NCBI RefSeq assembly: GCF_000721075.1
Contig: NZ_JOEQ01000042.1
Location: forward strand, 1 to 51,965
From: Streptosporangium amethystogenes
GTDB taxonomy: Bacteria > Actinomycetota > Actinomycetes > Streptosporangiales > Streptosporangiaceae
Reading direction: 5' to 3'
Length of the DNA: 51,965 nucleotides
The position numbers were made by a program, and so were the translations under genes. The notes beneath the pieces are model-generated. The model did not search any database. It worked only from the letters and a program-made list of their open reading frames with translations, and was not told the DNA's origin. Positions 47,601 through 51,965 of this stretch are shown in pieces; position 1 is the first letter of the stretch, and every line of letters begins with the position of its first letter.

Positions 47601-48930
47601 CGAGGAAGTCGGCTCGTATGCCGAGCACGAGGACGGTGCGGTGGCCTGCGCCGAGTGCCAGACCCAGAAGTGCCTCGATGAATCGGTGGCGTTCGCCGTC
47701 GTCGGCGCAGAGCGTGAAGGTCTCCTCGAACTGGTCCACCACCAGCAGCAGGCGGGTCTCCTGCGCGCCACACAGCGCGATGTCCAGGGCGGCGTTCAAG
47801 GAGCCGGGATCATCGGACAGGCCGTCGTGAAGCGCCTTGGGATCGCCGCCGGACGTCTTGGCGACCAGGTCGACCAGCGTGTCCAGCGGATGCTCGCCGG
47901 GCGTCATGATCAGGCCCCGCCAGGGCTCCGTCGTGCCCTGCGCACCGGCGATCGTCCCCAGCAGACCGGCGCGCAGGAGAGATGACTTTCCGCTTCCCGA
48001 CGCCCCGAACACGCCGACCACCGCAAGCCGGTCGACCAGCTCGCGGAGCCGGTCGACCAGCTGCGAGCGGCCGAAGAACCATGCTTCGTCCTCCGGCTGG
48101 AATGCCATCAGACCCCGGTACGGGGAGTCGTCCGCAGCCCATCCCTCCGTCTCGTGCGGCGTGGCCGGCAGCCGCGGCGGCGGACCCAGGTCCGGGAGGA
48201 GTCCCTCGTCGCCGCGGAGTATCGCCTCGTGCAGACGTTGAAGCACAGGGCCCGGTTCGATGCCGAGCTGAGCGTTCAGCAGGTCGCGGGTCTGGCGGAA
48301 TACCTCCAGCGCCTCGACCTGACGGCCGGACCGGTACAGCGCGAGCATGAGATGACCCCGCAAGCTCTCCCGGTATGGATGCTGCCGGGTGAGGTCGGCC
48401 AGTTCGGCGGTCACCTCGATATGCCGCCCCAGATGGAGCTCGGCCTCCGCCAACCTCTCGTGAACGGTGAGCCGCGCCTCCTCCAGGCGCCGGGCCTCCT
48501 CAGCGATGAGCGCGTGATCGCCGAACTCCGCGAACGCCGGCCCCCGCCACAGGTTCAGCGCCGCGCGCAGCCGGTCACGGGCCGATTCGAGATCTCCGCT
48601 GTCCAGGGCCGCGCTCCCTTGCGCGGCGAGGCTGCGGAAACGTGCCGCGTCGAGCGCGTCGGTGACGATCGCGTACCCGCCCGGCCGGCCAGGCAGGACG
48701 TGGGTGCCGAACGCCCGCCGTAACTGGTGGACATAGAGGTGGATGTTGCGCCGAGCGGACGCGGGCGGCCGATCACCCCAGACGGCGGCGACCAGCCAGT
48801 CGATCGACACCGGCTGGCCGGCCTTGGACAGCAATGCGGCAAGGGTGAGCTGAAGCTTGGGGGCTCCGCCGACAGGAGCCGGCTCGCCGTCACGGGAGAC
48901 GCTGAGCGGCCCCAGAACATGAAATTCCAC
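44665..48930 (-). CDS. SARP-BTAD regulator with NTPase, TM helix and WD40 propeller
   Basis: A 1421-residue regulator. Residues 1-95 are an OmpR-like winged helix (FHVLGPLSVSRDGEPAPVGG, then SARRNIHLYVHQLRRAFGTH). Residues 100-245 are the BTAD (ALNLWRGPAFAEFGDHALIA, ends GIEPGPVLQRLHEAIL). An NTPase follows with P-loop FGASGSGKSS (about 308-317) and LLLVVDQFEE. About residue 735-755 is one transmembrane helix (LLAAMALLFLLALSGGGVAV). The rest is WD40 repeats (VAFSPDGRLIATAGADRTVK and roughly a dozen more), a full propeller or two. GTG at 48930 is chosen (GGGGGCGG upstream); an ATG 22 codons earlier is possible. It is intact, unlike the other SARP-type gene. It is divergent from the I36 inhibitor gene, its likely target. 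Confidence 0.93.
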   Translation of the reverse strand: MEFHVLGPLSVSRDGEPAPVGGAPKLQLTLAALLSKAGQPVSIDWLVAAVWGDRPPASARRNIHLYVHQLRRAFGTHVLPGRPGGYAIVTDALDAARFRSLAAQGSAALDSGDLESARDRLRAALNLWRGPAFAEFGDHALIAEEARRLEEARLTVHERLAEAELHLGRHIEVTAELADLTRQHPYRESLRGHLMLALYRSGRQVEALEVFRQTRDLLNAQLGIEPGPVLQRLHEAILRGDEGLLPDLGPPPRLPATPHETEGWAADDSPYRGLMAFQPEDEAWFFGRSQLVDRLRELVDRLAVVGVFGASGSGKSSLLRAGLLGTIAGAQGTTEPWRGLIMTPGEHPLDTLVDLVAKTSGGDPKALHDGLSDDPGSLNAALDIALCGAQETRLLLVVDQFEETFTLCADDGERHRFIEALLGLALGAGHRTVLVLGIRADFLAHLTQHPGLVEALGGEAQLLVGPVSPADLQQIVVRPAAQAGLTVEPDLLATVLADAAEEPGSLPLVSHALLETWRNRADGRLTLSAYRAAGGVRGAIAQSAERVFDELAPAEQQTARRIFLRLTALGDGTEDTRRPISRAELVGVADSDVTSGVLDRLAVARLVVLAEETVDVAHEALIRAWPRLHRWLTDDRESLFVHRRLTDAAQTWRELGRDSGALYRGAQLLAARTWAEDHPQELNDIESAFLRVSRALEESERTATRRRTRLLQRLLAAMALLFLLALSGGGVAVRQGQEAGRQQLVALSRQLSLKARSLLGTDPDLAGLLAIAAFRLNPEAETRGALLSVSAAARRRIELNAEGPAIFGVAFSPDGSWLASAGTDGTVGLWNPRSRTRVATFSANAGLGGRGEVHARAAAFSRDGRLLASIIREAALGATKGAIVVWDLGSRRAVFQRTRAKLTDALALSPDRTKIAVGVGKGAIEVWDLLDGSRRTLKGHREEVVALAFSPDQAFLVSTTGGTEKPLVWDVASGAKVATLSIKNVHRLGFDPANGTLATGSSHYGVRFWRIAHDGVTFLSALPKQSPYTWDMSAPAAGRIAVADEDGLITVWDIARQQPVETYQDRNRTETLSLAFSADGSMLASAGLGRTIVIRERALPPFSGHSRAVNDIEISPDGHLVASASSDATVRLWDVHGNPIATLGDHPDHVRAVAFSPDGHRLATVTRSHTLTLWDVDSRRRLTTITYRGLGASTDVAFDPHGRFLVATALGRFRWDVHDPRSASEVPFPVPGNLSSALAFSPREPLLATTGPAGDLLVWDLAKDRQVRALRTRQGSVLDVAFSPDGRLIATAGADRTVKLWDTRTGEPYATLPGHTAPIQVIAFSRDGRALASAGDDRTITVWDLASRRSTATLTGHTAPIKGLAFTADGDLISGGDDGRVIRWSLQPDPLVGRLCQEIGRDLTREEWATYLPSMDYLPTC

Positions 48931-49065
48931 TCGGATTCCGCCCCCATCGGACTTCGGAATGAAGAATCCTGGACCGCCGCATAATTTGTCAATCATTCGG
49001 TCAAGGATGATCCCTTGCCTGTGCCGGACCGATCCGCAGCCGCCAAAGCGGGTTCTACCAGGGCC

Positions 49066-49083
49066 TATACCGCACGTATACCG
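49066..49083. promoter_or_regulatory. Direct heptamer repeat, SARP-type spacing
   Basis: TATACCG at 49066-49072 and again at 49077-49083 give an 11-bp pitch, one helical turn. Direct heptamers at this pitch are the classic SARP binding pattern. The site is in the gap between the SARP/WD40 gene and the I36 gene, 87-104 bp before the latter's ATG. Confidence 0.5.
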
Positions 49084-49169
49084 GCCTGTCTGATGCTCAA
49101 CCCGAGCCGATCAAGGCTTCGTCCCCGACTGGGGAACGAAAAACTTCCGCCTGATCTCTGGAGGTACGC

Positions 49170-49787
49170 ATGTCGAAATCGAGGATCGCCGCCGGCCTGC
49201 TGGCCGGCTGCGTGGCCGGGGCGGTCACCCTGACGGGCCCGGCCGTATACGCGACGACAGGCTCGACCGGAGCGGACCGCACGGACTCGAGCACGGTGAG
49301 CACGGCGGACGACCCGTCCCTTCCGCACCGGCAGGCCCGCTCAGAGGCAGAACTGCGTCAGCAGATGGCGCTTCAGTTGAAGAGCGCCCCGGGAGGCGTG
49401 CAAACGAGCCGCAACGAGATCTCCTACGCGAACGGCACGTTCGTGGTGACCTACGCCCTCCCAGGTCAGGTCACGTTGGCCGCGGTCGCCGACTGCCCGT
49501 CCAACTGGTACTGCTTCTACGACGGGAAGGACTTCGGATACCCACGGGGAAAGCTCTCCTCCTGTGGCTGGCAGGACCTCGCCACGTGGGGGTGGAGCGA
49601 CCGCACGACCTCGGTGCACAACAACACCAACTGGCAGGTGGCCTACTACGAGCACGATGATCTGGGCAACCCCGCCTACGGTCATCAGTTTGACTACTCC
49701 CTCTGGAGTTCGGGCCCGCACTCGAGCTGGAGCTACGTCAGGGACGTGAACAACAATCGGGCCGACCACGTAGAACTGTTCTGCTGA
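49170..49787 (+). CDS. Secreted peptidase inhibitor, family I36 type
   Basis: A 205-residue secreted protein. A Sec signal peptide (MSKSRIAAGLLAGCVAGAVT, then cleavage after TGPAVYA or nearby) precedes a Ser/Thr-rich propeptide-like stretch. The C-terminal ~95 residues (CPSNWYCFYDGKDFGYPRGK, then SVHNNTNWQVAYYEHDDLG) form the beta/gamma-crystallin-like domain of I36 inhibitors such as the Streptomyces metalloproteinase inhibitor. Four cysteines in that domain fit two disulfides. It probably blocks secreted metallopeptidases of its own or other cells, but function is by family only. GGAGG precedes the ATG. Confidence 0.88.
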   Translation: MSKSRIAAGLLAGCVAGAVTLTGPAVYATTGSTGADRTDSSTVSTADDPSLPHRQARSEAELRQQMALQLKSAPGGVQTSRNEISYANGTFVVTYALPGQVTLAAVADCPSNWYCFYDGKDFGYPRGKLSSCGWQDLATWGWSDRTTSVHNNTNWQVAYYEHDDLGNPAYGHQFDYSLWSSGPHSSWSYVRDVNNNRADHVELFC

Positions 49788-50009
49788 CAGCGCCTTCCGA
49801 AGCGGGACGGATCCAGGGACGCGCACCCCACTCCCGGATGTGCTGATGCTCCCGTGAAATCCGGCGAACACACCGGCCGAGCCGAGCGCGGCTTCGAGTC
49901 CGCTTGAGCAACCTGGCCGTATCGGGCGTGCATCCTCCAGTCGGTGGCCTGGAGGGCGCACGCCCGACTTTCGTGGCGTTCTCCGTCCTCGGTGCTCTGC
50001 GGGCTACTT
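49788..50009. other. Intergenic, no gene recognised
   Basis: No gene. The stretch continues into the transposase relic and probably includes unrecognisable parts of it. Confidence 0.35.
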
Positions 50010-50200
50010 CGTCGTACGCGGCATCGACGTCCGCGCCGACAAGGCCCACGGCTCCCGCGCGAACCGCGCCTACCCGCGCCGACGCGGCATTTGCCGCACC
50101 ATAACCGCAAGAAGCCGGACTCGCGCGGCGGTCGTCCGCCGAGGTTCGACAAGGATGACCACCGCGAGCGCCACGTAGTGGAGCGCGGGATCAATCGACT
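50010..50200 (+). mobile_element. IS5-type transposase C-terminal relic
   Basis: Two consecutive frames together give the end of an IS5-type DDE transposase: DVRADKAHGSRANRAYPRRR, then GICRTI, a frameshift near 50105, then SRGGRPPRFDKDDHRERHVV and ERGINR. GGRPPxFD and the Glu in VERxxNR (third catalytic acid) are typical. The start, the other catalytic Asp residues and the ends are missing. It is immobile. The sequence just after is the epimerase promoter. Confidence 0.7.
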
Positions 50201-50261
50201 CTCTTTTGAACGCGTTCAACTCACTGCGCTAGGCTCTTCCCACACACCTAGGGAAAGCCTG

Positions 50262-51218
50262 ATGAAGATAGTGATACCCGGGGGAACCGGGCAGGTAGGC
50301 ACGATCCTGAATCACGCGCTGACCGCCGCAGGCCATGAGGTCGTGGTCCTGACCAGAGGGCCGGTGCGCGACCATGAAGTCCGCTGGGACGGCGAGACCC
50401 TGGGTCCGTGGGCGGAGGAGATCGACGGCAGCGACATCGTGGTCAACCTGGCCGGACGCAGCGTCAGCTGTCGCTACACCGCAGCCAATCTGCAGGCCAT
50501 GATGGATTCGCAGGTGCGCTCCACCCGGGTTGTGGGTGAGGCGATCGCAGCCGCCGTGCGGCCTCCCCGGGTCTGGTTGCAGATGAGCACCGCCACTGTC
50601 TACTCCCACCGCTTCGACGCGCCCAATGACGAGGCGACCGGCGTGCTCGGCGGCACCGAACTCGGCGTCCCGGGCTACTGGGCCTACAGCGTCGAGATCG
50701 CCAAAGCGTGGGAGCAGGCGCAGGAGCGAGCCGAAACCCCGCACACGCGCAAGGTCGCCATGCGCTCTGCCATGGTGATGAGTCCCGATCGCGGCGGCGT
50801 CTTCGACGTCTTGCTGCGGCTGGCGCGGCTCGGTCTTGGCGGCCCGGTCGCGGGCGGCGCGCAGTACGTGTCCTGGATCCACGACCGCGATTTTGTCCGC
50901 GCTGTTGAGTTCCTGGCCGACCGGGACGACCTCGCCGGGCCGATGAACCTCGCCGCTCCCGTTCCCCTACCACAGCGCGTGTTCATGCGCGTGCTGCGCG
51001 CCGCGTGGGGTGTCCCGGTGGGCCTGCCCGCAACGAGGTGGATAGCCGAGCTCGGCGCGTTCGCGCTGCGCTCGGACACCGAACTCCTGTTGAAAAGCCG
51101 CCGGGTCGTCCCCGGCCGCCTGCTCGAAGCGGGCTTCGCTTTCGACCACGCCCAGTGGCCGGAGGCCGCCGGCGACCTCGTGCGGCGCATGCGCGGCGGG
51201 CCCGGCCTCATCAGATGA
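50262..51218 (+). CDS. TIGR01777-type NAD-dependent epimerase
   Basis: A 318-residue extended-SDR protein of the YfcH type. The Rossmann motif is GGTGQVGTIL (residues 7-16). IDGSDIVVNLAGRSVSCRYT holds the family-typical NLAG, WLQMSTATVYSH the active-site Ser/Tyr region, and FDHAQWPEAAGDL the DUF1731-like end. Cytoplasmic. Substrate is unknown; relatives include the plant and cyanobacterial SulA/YfcH group. AGGGAAAG precedes the ATG. Composition is normal for the host. The gene starts just after the transposase relic. Confidence 0.93.
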   Translation: MKIVIPGGTGQVGTILNHALTAAGHEVVVLTRGPVRDHEVRWDGETLGPWAEEIDGSDIVVNLAGRSVSCRYTAANLQAMMDSQVRSTRVVGEAIAAAVRPPRVWLQMSTATVYSHRFDAPNDEATGVLGGTELGVPGYWAYSVEIAKAWEQAQERAETPHTRKVAMRSAMVMSPDRGGVFDVLLRLARLGLGGPVAGGAQYVSWIHDRDFVRAVEFLADRDDLAGPMNLAAPVPLPQRVFMRVLRAAWGVPVGLPATRWIAELGAFALRSDTELLLKSRRVVPGRLLEAGFAFDHAQWPEAAGDLVRRMRGGPGLIR

Positions 51219-51275
51219 GCCTTCGGCTCCTGCCGACCGAGGTGACCTCGGGCAGCGACTGTCCACCCTGACGGA

Positions 51276-51383
51276 ATGACCATCGCTGCCCCCTTGCACG
51301 TCGCTGTCGTCACCGGAGCCGGCCAAGACCTTGGCCGAGCCGTCGCCCCGCAGCCGGGGAGTCGGGGAGTCGTCGTCCGATGA
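51276..51383 (+). pseudogene. SDR N-terminal stub
   Basis: A 35-codon frame (ATG 51276 to TGA 51381-51383): MTIAAPLHVAVVTGAGQDLG with the TGxGxxLG Rossmann motif, then GRAVAPQPGSRGVVVR. Only the first alpha/beta unit of a short-chain dehydrogenase remains; the other 200 residues are gone. No ribosome site. A deletion junction lies between it and the quinone oxidoreductase remnant, which is on the other strand. Confidence 0.65.
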
Positions 51384-51414
51384 TTGCCTGCACCTTCCCC
51401 CGAGGCCTCCGTAC

Positions 51415-51867
51415 TCAGGGGACGAGGGCGACCTTGCCGGTGACCCGGCGTTGCAGGAGGTCGTCCAGGACCTGCGCGCCGGCCTCCAGCGGGGCGGTCG
51501 CCGGGGCGGCCGGGGTGAGGAGGCCGGCGGCGACGAGGTCCAGGAGTTCGGTGAGCAGGGCGTGCTGACCGGCGGCGTCCGACATCGACCAGGCGCCCCA
51601 GTCGACCCCGACGACCGATCGGTTGCGCAGCAGCACCTGGTTGAGCGGCAGCGACGGGATGCTCCCCGAGGCGAACCCGATCACCAGATAACGGCCGCCC
51701 ACCCGAAGCGACCGCAGGGCCGGATCCGCCAGGTCGCCGCCCACCGGGTCGTAGACCAGGTCGACCCCGCCGTTGGAGAACTCGCGGGCCGCGTCCTTGA
51801 GGCTCTGGGCGCTCGTGTCGAGCACGGCGACGGCGCCCGCGGCGCGTGCGGCCCGTCGTTTGTCCTC
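51415..51867 (-). pseudogene. NADPH:quinone oxidoreductase remnant (C-terminal half)
   Basis: The frame reads EDKRRAARAAGAVAVLDTSA from about 51867, then GGVDLVYDPVGGDLADPALR, YLVIGFASGSIPSLPLNQVL, and AGAQVLDDLLQRRVTGKVAL to the end. These are the cofactor-binding half and end of a zinc-independent quinone oxidoreductase/MDR protein. The N-terminal ~170 residues with the catalytic domain are absent. The break is close to CTAG (51868-51872 region) followed by sequence unrelated to the gene, and 30 bases later a transposase stop. I infer that an insertion sequence split the gene; the rest may lie outside the window. Confidence 0.75.
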
Positions 51868-51965
51868 GCTAGTGCCGTGACCGCATTGGTTCGCCGGGTT
51901 TGTCAGGCTGCGGCCTTGAGAGGGCGTCCGCCCCAGCGGATGCCCTTCTCGCCGCGGATGCGTAC
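51868..51965 (-). mobile_element. Right end of an insertion sequence (partial)
   Basis: On the minus strand the window opens inside a frame reading VRIRGEKGIRWGGRPLKAAA that stops at TGA 51905-51903. About 30 bases later the quinone oxidoreductase frame begins, at a CTAG. A protein tail ending this close to a gene break is what an insertion-sequence transposase looks like, and CTAG-type duplications occur in IS5-type elements. The transposase family cannot be fixed from 20 residues, and the other end is not in the window. Confidence 0.5.

Noticed and set aside
46795..47985. Plus-strand frame inside the SARP/WD40 gene
   Set aside because: Antisense to its NTPase domain; no start signal or motif.

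Overview
The window is high-G+C actinomycete chromosome, most likely Streptosporangiaceae or a close relative (Streptosporangium, Nonomuraea or Microbispora type; this is an inference). The signs are strong third-position G/C bias, frequent GTG starts, many TetR, PadR and SARP regulators, hybrid PKS/NRPS relics, and a secreted I36-type inhibitor. No tRNA, rRNA or CRISPR array was seen.

Region by region. 1-3.2 kb is an accessory edge: a stop-containing VapC relic, then a visibly A+T-richer island with two unrecognised membrane proteins, then a 25-bp tandem repeat. 3.2-7.0 kb carries metH (B12-dependent methionine synthase), whose leader fits an S-adenosylhomocysteine riboswitch that would control access to the Shine-Dalgarno. 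7.0-11.7 kb is the scar of a biosynthetic cluster: gutted NRPS and PKS ends, then an AfsR/SARP-type activator that has lost its DNA-binding domain and carries a 1-nt frameshift. 12-20.6 kb holds small regulator/target modules: a secreted protein, a DUF4097-type protein divergent from an unusual HTH plus GbsR/MarR regulator, a TetR with two matching operators and a truncated SDR, a one-TM basic protein, a TetR/amidohydrolase divergent pair, and a Methyltransf_19-type methyltransferase.

20.6-28.4 kb is the most interesting part: a tightly coupled minus-strand operon. Its order is a GCS2-type carboxylate-amine ligase fused to a circularly permuted ATP-grasp domain, then an AsnB-type amidotransferase resembling N-acetylglutaminylglutamine amidotransferases, then an S9 peptidase, then a nucleotidyltransferase. 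The overlaps (TGATG, ATGA) argue for one pathway, plausibly making and turning over a small amidated peptide or osmolyte. 28.5-34 kb has a phospholipid-methyltransferase-like enzyme, a cupin, a membrane EEP phosphodiesterase convergent with an MFS transporter across a terminator that includes both stop codons, a PadR regulator with a perfect palindromic operator, and another methyltransferase. 34.4-40.8 kb has a heterodimeric ABC exporter with one degenerate ATP site, then an amidohydrolase/acyl-CoA ligase operon behind paired palindromes.

40.9-52 kb has a secreted GH2 glycosidase with an AbfB domain broken by one in-frame TGA, an MtnA/eIF2B-family isomerase broken by a 1-nt frameshift, and a 1421-residue SARP-BTAD-NTPase-TM-WD40 regulator. 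That regulator is divergent from an I36-type inhibitor gene whose promoter region has two identical heptamers at an 11-bp pitch. The end contains a frameshifted IS5-type transposase relic, a TIGR01777-type epimerase, an SDR stub, and a quinone oxidoreductase truncated at what looks like an IS end. About ten genes are broken, either because the region is decaying or, for the single-base cases, possibly through sequence errors.
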